From contig NZ_JBBDYL010000038.1 of the NCBI RefSeq assembly GCF_040901545.1, forward strand, positions 1-64,000: 64,000 nt of DNA, given 5' to 3'. A model generated the notes under the pieces. That model saw only the letters and a list, made by a program, of their open reading frames with translations, did not search any database and was not told where the DNA came from. Origin of the DNA: Sulfuricaulis sp040901545. GTDB lineage: Bacteria > Pseudomonadota > Gammaproteobacteria > Acidiferrobacterales > Sulfurifustaceae. The number at the start of each line of letters is the position of its first letter. Position 1 is the stretch's first letter. Below are positions 46,563-55,013 of the stretch, one piece after another. Position numbers and translations under genes: made by a program.

Positions 46563-48274
46563 TCGGCCGCCGGTTCGCTTTTCACGGTCATGAGGCGCTG
46601 CTCCTGGCGCGGAGCATCCGGAGGTATGTCAAGCAGCCGCAAGGCACCGGTCATCACACGTCCGAACACCGGTGCCGCGATCACCCCGCCGTAATAGCCG
46701 CCGTGCGTCGGTTCATCCACCGTCACCACCATTACCAGGCGTGGTGCAGACGCGGGCGCAAAACCGGCGAACCAGGCTACATATTTATCTTCTGAATAGC
46801 CGGTTGCCGTCAGTTTGCGTACCGTTCCGGTTTTCCCCGCCACGCGATAATTCGCCACCTGCGAAGCTTTCCCTGTGCCCGCCTCGCTGACCGCCAGTTC
46901 CAGCATTGACTGAAGCCGTCGCGCCGTCGCGGGGGACAATACACGGTCGCCTTGCGGTGGCGATTCGATCCGTTTCAGCGTCAGCGGCAATGCCATGCCA
47001 TCGTTGGCAATCGCAAGATAGGCTCGCGCCAGTTGCAGCGGAGTCACGGAAATTCCGTATCCAAAGGAAATGCTCGCTTGATCCACCGGGACCCAGCTTG
47101 ACGGTGGATTAAGCAGTCCGGGCACTTCCCCGGGCAGCTGTACCCCCGTCGTGCTGCCAAAACCCGCGTGCCTCAACGTATTCCAAATGCTCTTTTTGTC
47201 CAAGGCGAGCGCGATTTTGGATGCGCCTACATTGCTCGATTTCTCGATAACACCGGCGACCGTAAGTACTCCGTAGTTATGCACATCACGAATCGTGCGA
47301 TCGCCAACCCGCAATACACCCGGAGAGGTGTCGATCAAGGTAGTGGATGAGAATTTTCCGCTTTCCAGCGCGGAGGCGATCATAAAAGGTTTTAGCGTGG
47401 ATCCGGGTTCGAAAAGATCCGTTACCGCACGATTGCGAAAGGCGCTGCTGCGCAGCTCGGAACGATTATTGGGGTTGAAGTCCGGCTCGTTCACCATCGC
47501 CAGCACTTCTCCGGTGCGAACATCAAGGACAACCACGCTTCCGGCAAGCGCCTGATGACCGATGACCGCCGACTTCAGTTCACGATACGCGAGGTACTGA
47601 ATCCGCCGGTCGATGGAAAGCATCAAATCCTTGCCGGGCTTTGGCAGTACCACACTCTCTGCCATTTCCACGGCATTTCCCTGCAAATCGCGCAAAAGTC
47701 GTTTGGCGCCCGGTACCGCACGCAACCAGGAATCATAGGACAATTCAATTCCTTCCTGGCCCTGATCATCGACATTGGTAAACCCGATTACATGGCCGGC
47801 GACGGCACCAAGCGGGTAGTAACGGCGATATTCCCGCGTGAGCGACACACCCGGAATCTGCAGGGCAGTGATTCGTTCGGCGATGGAAGGCGTGACATGC
47901 CGCTTGAGATACAGGAATTCGCGACCGTTATGTTTGCTGATGAGCTGTGCCAGTTCACGTGTGTTCATTCCGAGCAATGCTGCAAGGTGCGGCCACTTTC
48001 TGCGTTCTTCTGCCAGGGTTGCCGGATGCGCCCACACGGAATCCACGGGAGTACTGACTGCGAGCGGAGCACCGTTATGGTCGAGAATCATGCCGCGATG
48101 TGCATTGTCTTTGACGAGGCGCATATGCCGGGCATTACCCTGTTCTTGCAGATAATTGGAATTGAAAACCTGCAAATAAACCGCGCGCGTCGCGAGCAAA
48201 ATCAAAAGCCCAAGGAAAAACAGAAACACGATCAGATTACGCGCCGAGTAACGGCTCTTGGCGCTGCGGCTCAT
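46559..48274 (-). CDS. ftsI: septal peptidoglycan transpeptidase FtsI (PBP3)
   Basis: Class B penicillin-binding protein for septal crosslinking. It has a short cytoplasmic tail, one membrane helix (residues about 13–33) and a pedestal domain. The transpeptidase has the SxxK motif at Ser292–Lys295 (EPGSTLKPF), SSN in EKSSNVGAS and KTGT in VAGKTGTVRK. The length of 571 is close to E. coli PBP3. It starts in an ATGA overlap with ftsL. Its first codons ATGAGCCGC are the same as those of ddlB and the bridging frames. Confidence 0.97.
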   Translation of the reverse strand: MSRSAKSRYSARNLIVFLFFLGLLILLATRAVYLQVFNSNYLQEQGNARHMRLVKDNAHRGMILDHNGAPLAVSTPVDSVWAHPATLAEERRKWPHLAALLGMNTRELAQLISKHNGREFLYLKRHVTPSIAERITALQIPGVSLTREYRRYYPLGAVAGHVIGFTNVDDQGQEGIELSYDSWLRAVPGAKRLLRDLQGNAVEMAESVVLPKPGKDLMLSIDRRIQYLAYRELKSAVIGHQALAGSVVVLDVRTGEVLAMVNEPDFNPNNRSELRSSAFRNRAVTDLFEPGSTLKPFMIASALESGKFSSTTLIDTSPGVLRVGDRTIRDVHNYGVLTVAGVIEKSSNVGASKIALALDKKSIWNTLRHAGFGSTTGVQLPGEVPGLLNPPSSWVPVDQASISFGYGISVTPLQLARAYLAIANDGMALPLTLKRIESPPQGDRVLSPATARRLQSMLELAVSEAGTGKASQVANYRVAGKTGTVRKLTATGYSEDKYVAWFAGFAPASAPRLVMVVTVDEPTHGGYYGGVIAAPVFGRVMTGALRLLDIPPDAPRQEQRLMTVKSEPAAE

Positions 48275-48561
48275 GGTGTGGATCCCCGAACGAGTCGCAC
48301 GACGCGAATTCGCGCTGAATCGGGTGTGCTCATGTCGAGGCGGTTACGCGCCATCACCTCGACACGCCGATGCTGGGACCAGGCGCCTTCCTCGAGAAGC
48401 AATTTTCCCCATTCGATGACGAGCGCATCGCGTTCAGCCTGATAAGTTTGCAATTTTACGAACAACTGGCGACTTTCATGACGCGTCTTTACCACAGCGA
48501 GTGAAGTAACCATCACAGCCGCCAGCAACACAATCAGGCGCCTATACATATGGTTTTTCAT
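48271..48561 (-). CDS. ftsL: cell division protein FtsL
   Basis: Small bitopic divisome protein that pairs with FtsB through a periplasmic coiled coil. From the chosen ATG (MKNHMYRRL) the product has 96 residues: a membrane helix (LIVLLAAVMVTSLAVV), a heptad-like region (RQLFVKLQTYQAERDALVIEWGKL) and the typical EEGAWSQHRRVEVMARNRLDM. The start overlaps the end of rsmH by 20 bases; an alternative ATG lies four codons in. Confidence 0.93.
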   Translation of the reverse strand: MKNHMYRRLIVLLAAVMVTSLAVVKTRHESRQLFVKLQTYQAERDALVIEWGKLLLEEGAWSQHRRVEVMARNRLDMSTPDSARIRVVRLVRGSTP

Positions 48562-49489
48562 CCGTGCGCTCTGCGATCCGCAACACGGCACTCCTGGCGC
48601 GCGGATTATTACGTGCCTCCGATTCTCGCGCGCGCAAGGCCTTGCCAATTATTTTCAGTCTTGGACGGAAATAATCCCTGTTAACCGGCAATTCAGGCGG
48701 GAGTGCGGCTCCTTTTGCTTCAGTGTAGAAATAATGTTTTACCATCCTGTCCTCGAGCGAATGAAAACTGATCACCACCAATCGTCCGCCACTGGCGAGC
48801 AGGTGCACCGTTTGCGGGAGTACCTTCGTGAGTTCATCGAGTTCGCGATTAATATGAATGCGTATCGCCTGGAAAGTGCGTGTTGCCGGATTCTTGCTCT
48901 TTTCGCGGACGGGAATGGCGCGCGAGATTATTTCAGCTAGGCGGTTGGTAGAGGTGATCGGCTTGATGGAGCGCTCTCGGACGATGGCGCGTGCGATGCG
49001 TTTGGCGAACCGTTCTTCTCCATAGTCGCGTATGACACGCGCGATCTCGTTCTCCTCCGCATGCCGAATCCAGTCGGCGGCAGATTCCCCGGAATTCGGA
49101 TCCATGCGCATGTCAAGCGGACCATCGGTCTGAAAGCTGAAACCACGCTTTGGTTCATCAAGCTGGGGAGATGAAACGCCGAGATCAATAAGAATGCCAT
49201 GAACGCGTCCGGTCAGTCCCAACCTGTTGAAGGTTTGCTTCAGCATCGAGAATGGCTCTTGATGAATGATGACACGGCGGTCATTTCCGAATTGTCGTCG
49301 AGCGTGATCACAGGCAGCCGGATCACGATCGTATACATGCAATTGGCCGAGTCTCCCGATACGTTCCACGATATGACGCGCATGTCCGCCACGTCCGTAG
49401 GTAGCATCGACATAAATTCCGCCTTCCTTCACTTGCAGTGCCTGCAATGCCTCCTCCAGCAATACCGGAACATGACTACCTGCCTTCAC
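48542..49489 (-). CDS. rsmH: 16S rRNA (cytosine(1402)-N4)-methyltransferase
   Basis: SAM-dependent methylation of C1402 in the ribosomal P site (older name mraW). SAM-binding YVDATYGRGGHAR is near the N-terminus, with LIDLGVSSPQLD, GFSFQTDGPLDMRMD and a C-terminal VISFHSLEDRMVKHYF. The length of 315 is normal. It lies nine bases after mraZ. Confidence 0.97.
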   Translation of the reverse strand: MKAGSHVPVLLEEALQALQVKEGGIYVDATYGRGGHARHIVERIGRLGQLHVYDRDPAACDHARRQFGNDRRVIIHQEPFSMLKQTFNRLGLTGRVHGILIDLGVSSPQLDEPKRGFSFQTDGPLDMRMDPNSGESAADWIRHAEENEIARVIRDYGEERFAKRIARAIVRERSIKPITSTNRLAEIISRAIPVREKSKNPATRTFQAIRIHINRELDELTKVLPQTVHLLASGGRLVVISFHSLEDRMVKHYFYTEAKGAALPPELPVNRDYFRPRLKIIGKALRARESEARNNPRARSAVLRIAERTDEKPYV

Positions 49490-49498
49490 GCGTTCGCA

Positions 49499-49954
49499 CT
49501 AGAGCGAAAGCGATTCGAGATCCGGCGGCAGCTTGTCGCCTCCCTCGCCTTCGCTTTCGAGCCATTCGGCGCGTCGCGCGTTCCACACGCCTTCGTCCCA
49601 GATTTCGAATTTGTTTCCCTGACCGATCAACACCACATCCTTGTTGAGTCCCGCAAATTCACGCAATGGCGGCGCCAGAAGAATGCGACCATTGCCGTCG
49701 AGTTCGCATTCGGTGGCGTGGCCCACCAGCAGTCGTTGCAGTTGCCGGGTCTGCTTGTTGAAGCTCGAGAGTTTCATGATCTTGCGTTCGATTTCTTCCC
49801 ACTCGGGATGCGGATACAGGAGCAGACAGTGGTCGCGGTCGACGGTCACCACCATCAGACCGTTGCACGCGCGCGCGAGTTGCTCGCGATAACGCGTCGG
49901 AATGGCCATGCGCCCCTTGCTGTCGAGTGTTACGGCATTGACGCCACGAAACAT
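49499..49954 (-). CDS. mraZ: transcriptional regulator MraZ
   Basis: Octameric DNA-binding protein that controls its own dcw operon by binding short direct repeats. It contains two SpoVT/AbrB-like domains, with the family pattern LDSKGRMAIPTRYRE in the first and LDGNGRILLAPPLREFAG in the second. The length of 151 is usual. It heads the cluster, just downstream of a phased repeat array that overlaps its Shine-Dalgarno. Confidence 0.96.
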   Translation of the reverse strand: MFRGVNAVTLDSKGRMAIPTRYREQLARACNGLMVVTVDRDHCLLLYPHPEWEEIERKIMKLSSFNKQTRQLQRLLVGHATECELDGNGRILLAPPLREFAGLNKDVVLIGQGNKFEIWDEGVWNARRAEWLESEGEGGDKLPPDLESLSL

Positions 49955-49958
49955 TTTT

Positions 49959-50004
49959 CCCCGCTTTTCCCCGCTCTATTCCACAAAAAACCACATTTCA
50001 CCAC
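49959..50004 (-). promoter_or_regulatory. MraZ-type operator: five 10-bp-phased repeats
   Basis: On the minus strand, GTGG occurs at 50001–50004, 49991–49994 and 49981–49984. CGGGG follows at 49969–49973 and 49959–49963. The repeat period is ten bases, one helical turn. MraZ operators are known to be direct G-rich repeats at this phasing directly upstream of mraZ. The last CGGGG is also the Shine-Dalgarno of mraZ. Confidence 0.75.
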
Positions 50005-50012
50005 TTACTGAC

Positions 50013-50042
50013 ACTATAGATAGCGACACCAAGAGGTGTCAA
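50013..50042 (-). promoter_or_regulatory. dcw promoter with overlapping inverted repeat
   Basis: A perfect -35 TTGACA (50037–50042), an 18-base spacer and TATAGT (50013–50018) lie just upstream of the MraZ repeats. The inverted repeat GACACC-AAGA-GGTGTC (50025–50040) covers the spacer and part of the -35. It could be an operator for a second, dimeric regulator. This is the main visible promoter for the cluster. Confidence 0.65.
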
Positions 50043-50218
50043 GCAATAACTACGGCTACTACGAAATTTATTCTTTGCGGGTCAGCGAGTTAAGAAGGGA
50101 TACTGAATGGAAGGGGGATTAATGTACTCTCGGTCGCCAATACGACCAAATGACAATAGATTGCCTCTGAAATCTAAACTAGAAACTTCAGGAAAAACAT
50201 AAAACTAAATGATCAAAC

Positions 50219-50230
50219 TAAAATAAAAAA
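50219..50230 (-). terminator. T-rich 3' end of rnpB
   Basis: The minus strand reads TTTTTTATTTTA directly after helix P1 of RNase P RNA. The P1 strand GGCCAACTC followed by a U-run is consistent with intrinsic termination, although the paired strand is about 340 bases away. Confidence 0.5.
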
Positions 50231-50582
50231 GAGTTGGCCGTTAAGCCGGGTTCTGTCGCGGACAGTCATTCATCTAGGGCCCGCGTCACCGCGAGCCTCT
50301 GGCGGCCTACCCAGGAACAGTGCGGGCCACACCATCGTTCCTCTATTTGGCCTTACTCCAGGTGGGGCTTGCCGTGCCACGGATGTTGCCAGCCGTGCGG
50401 TGCGCTCTTACCGCACCATTTCACCCTTACCAGTCATTTCGGATCTGGCGGTATATTTTCTGTGGCGCTTTCCATCGGCTCACGCCGCCCAGGTGTTACC
50501 TGGCACCCTGCCCTATGGAGCCCGGACTTTCCTCCGCTCGGCCACGCGGACGTGGTCGGGCGGCGACTGTCTGGCCAACTCC
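50231..50582 (-). ncRNA. rnpB: RNase P RNA (M1 RNA, bacterial type A)
   Basis: Catalytic RNA that matures tRNA 5' ends. The minus strand reads GAGTTGGCCAGACAGTCGCC at the 5' end. The universal GAGGAAAGTCCGGGCTCC follows, then AGGGTGCCAGGTAACACCTGG. The 3' end has GACAGAACCCGGCTTA. The first GAGTTGGCC pairs with the final GGCCAACTC as helix P1. The length of about 350 fits type A. A TATAAT box (50589–50594) lies just upstream, and the 3' end runs into a T-rich stretch. Position next to mraZ and opposite the window's dcw promoter does not imply a functional link. Confidence 0.96.
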
Positions 50583-50588
50583 GCTTTC

Positions 50589-50594
50589 ATTATA
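50589..50594 (-). promoter_or_regulatory. -10 box of rnpB
   Basis: A perfect TATAAT on the minus strand, seven bases upstream of the inferred RNA 5' end. The -35 region 17 bases further (ATACTT) is poor. Confidence 0.6.
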
Positions 50595-50820
50595 ACAGTG
50601 ATGCCGGCAAGAAGTATTGCCTGACCGCCCGCAACAGAGCGAAAAGTTTCCCGACAAGATTACTAATAAGAATTAACGGCTACGATATTTTGCCGCGTAA
50701 TGGGCGCGTAATATCTTACGGGTTTGAGCGTGTATTCGTGGATTATGGCTGCGGAACTTTGTCGTGAGAGTGTCAAAGTCATGCGCGCGTTTCGGGTGGT
50801 CTGACTTCATGTCAGAGCGG

Positions 50821-51201
50821 TTATTTTTTGGGGTCATGGTCGGTACCAAAAAGTTTTCCGAGCTTGTCCCGGGTTACGTCGGTATTGCCAGCCGAACTGG
50901 CCTCACTGCCGAACAGACTATCGAGCTTTGCTTTGGCCGCTTGAGTCTTTTCCCCTCCGGGTGGGCGGTAGGCGTCTGGCCGGGGTTTAAACCAATCACA
51001 GAAATTCGCGTGTTCCTTGTCGCTTATCTCTTCCGCCCGCTCCTCGCGGCACTGGCTGGTGACACGAGGATCGTAGAATTCGCACAGGCGGCAGGCATGG
51101 AGATAAGCCCGGCATTTCGAACACTCTGCCAGGCGGCTTAAGGGTAAGGGAAGGTCAGCGATCGAAGCTCCACATTTCCAGCAAACCAGTGTCGAAGCCA
51201 C
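50821..51201 (-). CDS. cysteine-rich zinc-ribbon-like hypothetical protein
   Basis: I do not recognise a named family. The 126-residue product has eight cysteines in its first 70 residues (Cys7/10, 27/30, 37/40, 51 and 68), arranged as three CxxC pairs plus two. This suggests one or two structural zinc sites. The C-terminal half is Lys/Asp-rich with two LFG repeats (LDSLFGSE and LGKLFGTD). The start is GTG. It begins nine bases after the dienelactone-hydrolase-like gene and is likely cotranscribed. Confidence 0.65.
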   Translation of the reverse strand: MASTLVCWKCGASIADLPLPLSRLAECSKCRAYLHACRLCEFYDPRVTSQCREERAEEISDKEHANFCDWFKPRPDAYRPPGGEKTQAAKAKLDSLFGSEASSAGNTDVTRDKLGKLFGTDHDPKK

Positions 51202-51210
51202 GGGTGATTT

Positions 51211-51999
51211 TTACTTGAAAACCCGTTTTAGAAACGATTGTAATTCATTCCAAGATTCCCGATCAGCGACAGCATTATATGCCAACGGAAGATTGAATTT
51301 AGTACCCAGGGCATCGGCACCCGGGTTGGTGAACGCATGTTTGGCTCCCGGGTAATTTACAAATTTGTAATCCACCTTGGCGTTGTCCATTTCTTTTTTG
51401 AATGTATCAATCTGCCCTGCCGGGACGAACGGATCGGCTTCACCGTTCATTACCAGTACTTTGGCTTTGGTTTTTCCAGGCCGGGCCGGATGCTCGGTAT
51501 TCAGGCCGCCGTGGAAACTCGCTACCCCGCGCAAGTCCTCACCGGAGCGTGCCATTTCAAGCACCACACTGCCACCGAAACAGTAACCGATTGCAACAAG
51601 TTTTTTGCTGTCAACCGTTGATTGGTTTTTGAGAAGTTGCATGCCTGCTTCGAAACGCGATTTCATCAAGGAAAGGTTTTTACGTATTTCTCCTGAGAAT
51701 TTACCGGCTTCATTGGGGTGATCGGCCTGTTTCCCGTCTCCGTACATATCTACGGCAAGTGCGACGTAACCAGCCTCAGCGAGCTTACGGGCACTGTTGC
51801 GCGTGTGCTCGTTGTGGCCCCACCACTCGTGCACGACTAAAATACCCGGACGTGGTTGCTTGACCGCATCGTTGTACACCAGGTACCCCTTGAGCACGGT
51901 ACCGCCAGCCCGATACTCAACCGGCCCTTCCTTGATTCCCGCCTGAGACACAGACAAAATGCCAAAGCTCAGTGCGACTGTGATTATCCATTTCTTCAT
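51211..51999 (-). CDS. exported dienelactone hydrolase family protein
   Basis: An alpha/beta hydrolase of the DLH family with a cleavable signal peptide (MKKWIITVALSFGILSVSQA), so it acts in the periplasm. The catalytic triad is visible: Cys in AIGYCFGGS, Asp in GEADPFVP and His in GAKHAF. HEWWGHNEH supplies the oxyanion region. The start at 51999 is set by AAGGAG nine bases upstream. The natural substrate is unknown; the family covers dienelactones and other esters. Confidence 0.88.
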   Translation of the reverse strand: MKKWIITVALSFGILSVSQAGIKEGPVEYRAGGTVLKGYLVYNDAVKQPRPGILVVHEWWGHNEHTRNSARKLAEAGYVALAVDMYGDGKQADHPNEAGKFSGEIRKNLSLMKSRFEAGMQLLKNQSTVDSKKLVAIGYCFGGSVVLEMARSGEDLRGVASFHGGLNTEHPARPGKTKAKVLVMNGEADPFVPAGQIDTFKKEMDNAKVDYKFVNYPGAKHAFTNPGADALGTKFNLPLAYNAVADRESWNELQSFLKRVFK

Positions 52000-52172
52000 G
52001 TTCTGTCTCCTTGCGTCGATGAGGCTTATGGATCCGGTAGCATCAACCCGGTCGGACAAATGCGGCTTGTGTCCACCCTCAACCACGGGGCCAACGCCTG
52101 TTCGGACATTATATTACGGTATCCGACAGTACCAAAGAATGATATCCGGTCAACATCGATCAAAACCATACC

Positions 52173-53267
52173 GTGACAGATGAAAAAGACATCGCCGCGG
52201 TGTTTGAACTCGGCGGGCGGGTTCGTGAGTTGCGACCGTCTGGTTATGGACTAATCAATAATACCTATCTTTTGACCACCGATACCGATCGTCGGGTGAT
52301 ATTGCAGCGTATCAACCGGCGCGTGTTTCCAAGACCTGACCTTATTTCCGAAAATCTGCGCATCCTTACAAACCATGTAGTGGGGAAAATGACCAGTACC
52401 GGTAGCGGGATATACGCGTTGAAATTTCCCGAAATTCTCAGAACTCATGATGGCAAAAGTTTCTTTCTTGACGCCGCCGGAGAATATTGGCGAGCAATGA
52501 GTTTCATCGAAAATACTTTCACGCTTGAAAAAATTACCAGCCTTTATCAAGCCGAGGAAGTGGGTCATGTATTGGGGCGTTTCCATGCCCTCATTTGTGA
52601 TCTCAATCCGAAGCAACTCCATGAAACTTTGCCCGGTTTTCACAACGCGGCCAGTCACCTCGCGCGTTTCATGCAAACCTCACACCGGAGTGCTCTGGAA
52701 AAGGCGGAATGGCGTTACTGTTTTACATTCATTGAATCACGTCAAGCACTGGCGCCGGTGCTCGAGTCCGCTATGCGCGAAGGCATGCTTTTCCTGCGCC
52801 CCATCCATGGCGACACCAAGGTGAATAATTTTCTATTCGACGTGAATAGCGGCAAAGCAGTCAGTCTGGTTGATCTTGATACCATCCAGCCTGGTCTGAT
52901 TCATTTCGATATTGGCGATTGCCTGCGATCCTGCGCTAATACGGCGGGTGAATCGCCCACGGATATGGAGACCGTATATTTTGACCTCGACATCTGTCAT
53001 GCGCTGCTCAAAAGTTACCTCGCCGAGACGCAAAGCTTTCTGACGCGGCATGATTACCGCTTTTTATATGACACTATTCGCTTGATTCCGTTTGAATTGG
53101 GAATGCGGTTTCTCACGGATCATCTGGAAGGCAACCGTCATTTCAGGACTGACTGGCCGGGGCAGAACTTGCACCGCGCGATGGTACAGTTCCGGCTCAC
53201 GGAGAGCATTGAAAATTCTGAGAAACGGATAAGGTCACTTATTGATGAACTGTCGCCCGGTGTCTGA
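52173..53267 (+). CDS. APH/choline-kinase-like phosphotransferase
   Basis: Small-molecule kinase of the aminoglycoside phosphotransferase fold. The catalytic loop HGDTKVNNFLFD and the metal-binding DLDTIQPG are intact, and the N-lobe has the glycine-containing PSGYGLINNTYLL. The pattern with two neighbouring Asn residues resembles N-acetylhexosamine kinase (NahK) and related proteins, so a sugar or amino-sugar substrate is plausible; an antibiotic target is unlikely. The start is GTG, and the gene is divergent from the DLH gene. Confidence 0.8.
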   Translation: MTDEKDIAAVFELGGRVRELRPSGYGLINNTYLLTTDTDRRVILQRINRRVFPRPDLISENLRILTNHVVGKMTSTGSGIYALKFPEILRTHDGKSFFLDAAGEYWRAMSFIENTFTLEKITSLYQAEEVGHVLGRFHALICDLNPKQLHETLPGFHNAASHLARFMQTSHRSALEKAEWRYCFTFIESRQALAPVLESAMREGMLFLRPIHGDTKVNNFLFDVNSGKAVSLVDLDTIQPGLIHFDIGDCLRSCANTAGESPTDMETVYFDLDICHALLKSYLAETQSFLTRHDYRFLYDTIRLIPFELGMRFLTDHLEGNRHFRTDWPGQNLHRAMVQFRLTESIENSEKRIRSLIDELSPGV

Positions 53268-53284
53268 CCAAACTTGCATTAGTG

Positions 53285-53836
53285 TCAACTCCTGGAACGC
53301 TGCAATGCTTTGAGATCTTCAATAACTTCCCGGCTATGAGCTTCCGGCTCTACCTCGCGGTATATCTTGGCGATTCTGCCGTGGGGATCGACGATGAAAG
53401 TATGTCGACGTGCGATATGAAAAAACGCCAATGACCAAAGCGCGCCATATTGTTTCGCCACACGGCCGTCGGTGTCAGCCAGCAGGGGAAAAGGAAGCTT
53501 GTATTTCCCGGCAAATTTAGCGTGGCTCTCCTGGCTGTCTACGCTGACCCCGAGAATTTCCGCACCCAGATTCCTGATGGCGAGAAAATTGTCCCGAAAT
53601 TGGCAGGCCTCCTTGGTGCATCCGGGTGTATCGTCCTTGGGATAGAAATACAGCACGACCCATCGCTGGCGGTAGTCCGCCAAGGCGCGTGGCTCACCAC
53701 TTTGATCCGGGAGCGAGAAATCCGGCGCCATTTGACCCACTTTCATTTCCGTCTCTTCTGCCTTGGCTCGAGGACTTGCCGCTGTCAGCCCATAAAATAC
53801 CAATACCAGATAATAAACGACCATATAATTTTTCAT
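53285..53836 (-). CDS. exported peroxiredoxin, Bcp/PrxQ type
   Basis: Thiol peroxidase. The peroxidatic Cys73 and resolving Cys78 lie in DDTPGCTKEACQFRD, the atypical two-Cys arrangement of Bcp/PrxQ. The first 26 residues (MKNYMVVYYLVLVFYGLTAASPRAKA) form a signal peptide, so this copy is likely periplasmic, unlike cytoplasmic E. coli Bcp. The length is 183. It is convergent with the APH-like gene. Confidence 0.88.
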   Translation of the reverse strand: MKNYMVVYYLVLVFYGLTAASPRAKAEETEMKVGQMAPDFSLPDQSGEPRALADYRQRWVVLYFYPKDDTPGCTKEACQFRDNFLAIRNLGAEILGVSVDSQESHAKFAGKYKLPFPLLADTDGRVAKQYGALWSLAFFHIARRHTFIVDPHGRIAKIYREVEPEAHSREVIEDLKALQRSRS

Positions 53837-54086
53837 GCGGCTTGCTCCACTGACTCTTTAACTTAGGCTAACGTTTTCCGGTCCAGGGCATCTCCCTCCC
53901 GCTCCGACTCATTTATTGGGCGGAATTGGCCGCACCATCTTTCGATTTTACTATTTTCAATTTCCTGTTGATCTAACCTGTATCCAAAGGGCAAAATGCG
54001 CCACTTTGCAGCGAGTCGGCTGGACGGGAGATCCTTCCGAATGGCGATTGCCACAACCGGTTATATTAACTGAGAGGAAAAAATCG

Positions 54087-54740
54087 ATGAAGTTGATTCT
54101 TTTAGGAGCCCCGGGCGCAGGCAAAGGCACGGTCGCCAAACAACTGACACAACTGGATGGTTCCATACAGATTTCCACCGGAGACATCCTGCGTGGGGCG
54201 GTACAAGCGGGCAACGAACTCGGCAAGCAGGCCAAGGGATACATGGACCGCGGTGACCTCGTACCGGATACGCTCATCATGGGAATCATGGAAAAACGCC
54301 TGCAGGAGCCTGACTGTCAGAAGGGTTTTCTGCTCGACGGCTTTCCTCGAACCATTCCACAGGCCGAAGCCTTGAATGTGTTGCTCAACAAACTCGGCCT
54401 CAAGCTCGACATGGCGGTAAACATTGATGTTCCGCGTAATGTGATCCTCGACCGCCTCACAACCCGCCGCACCTGCTCCAATCCCAAGTGCCAGGCAATC
54501 TACAACGTCAAGAGCATGCCGCCGAAGAAGGAAGGGATCTGCGACAAGTGCGGCAGCCCGGTGGTACAACGCGAGGACGAGATCGAGGCGGCCATCAGCC
54601 ACCGACTTGATACTTATAATCAAAAAACCGCGCCTTTAATCGGCTTCTACGAAAAGGAAGGCTTGTTGCTTACGGTGAGCGCGACATCGAGCGAGGCGGT
54701 GATCGAAGCGATCAGGAAATACTCGCCGCCTAATCCTTGA
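54087..54740 (+). CDS. adk: adenylate kinase
   Basis: Converts ATP plus AMP to two ADP. The P-loop GAPGAGKGT starts at residue 7, and the AMP-binding STGDILR and GFPRTIPQAEAL are intact. The LID domain has a four-cysteine zinc finger (CSNPKCQAIY, then CDKCGSP), unlike the E. coli enzyme. The start MKLILLG is chosen with GAGAGG upstream; the frame is open for 57 codons before it but without family similarity. The length of 217 is normal. Confidence 0.97.
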   Translation: MKLILLGAPGAGKGTVAKQLTQLDGSIQISTGDILRGAVQAGNELGKQAKGYMDRGDLVPDTLIMGIMEKRLQEPDCQKGFLLDGFPRTIPQAEALNVLLNKLGLKLDMAVNIDVPRNVILDRLTTRRTCSNPKCQAIYNVKSMPPKKEGICDKCGSPVVQREDEIEAAISHRLDTYNQKTAPLIGFYEKEGLLLTVSATSSEAVIEAIRKYSPPNP

Positions 54741-55013
54741 CAGGCGGGATGACAATAACGGCCCGCGTTCTTGACAGGGCGACGCGTCGTTATAATTAAA
54801 TGTCTATAAACCCTGTTTAGTTGAACAACTTCCTGCCTGGATCAGGGAAAGCGGAAACTATTGCTGGCGAGCGCAGTGAGCGCAAATAATCCTATGAGAA
54901 TATGGATTTAGGAGAAATTACGGGGCTTGGAGCACGGCCGGCTAATGGTTAAATCACCCACCCCTCCTTCTCAGACCTCCCGCTGGCAGGAAACCCCGCT
55001 GCCATGTAAACCG
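54741..55013. other. intergenic spacer after adk
   Basis: No gene supported. A TTGACA (54771–54776) and TATAAT (54791–54796) are only 14 bases apart, which is short for a sigma-70 promoter. Nothing recognisable follows them. Confidence 0.4.

Noticed and set aside
54771..54796. TTGACA…TATAAT promoter after adk
   Set aside because: The spacer is 14 bases, too short for normal sigma-70 use, and no gene or RNA follows in that direction.
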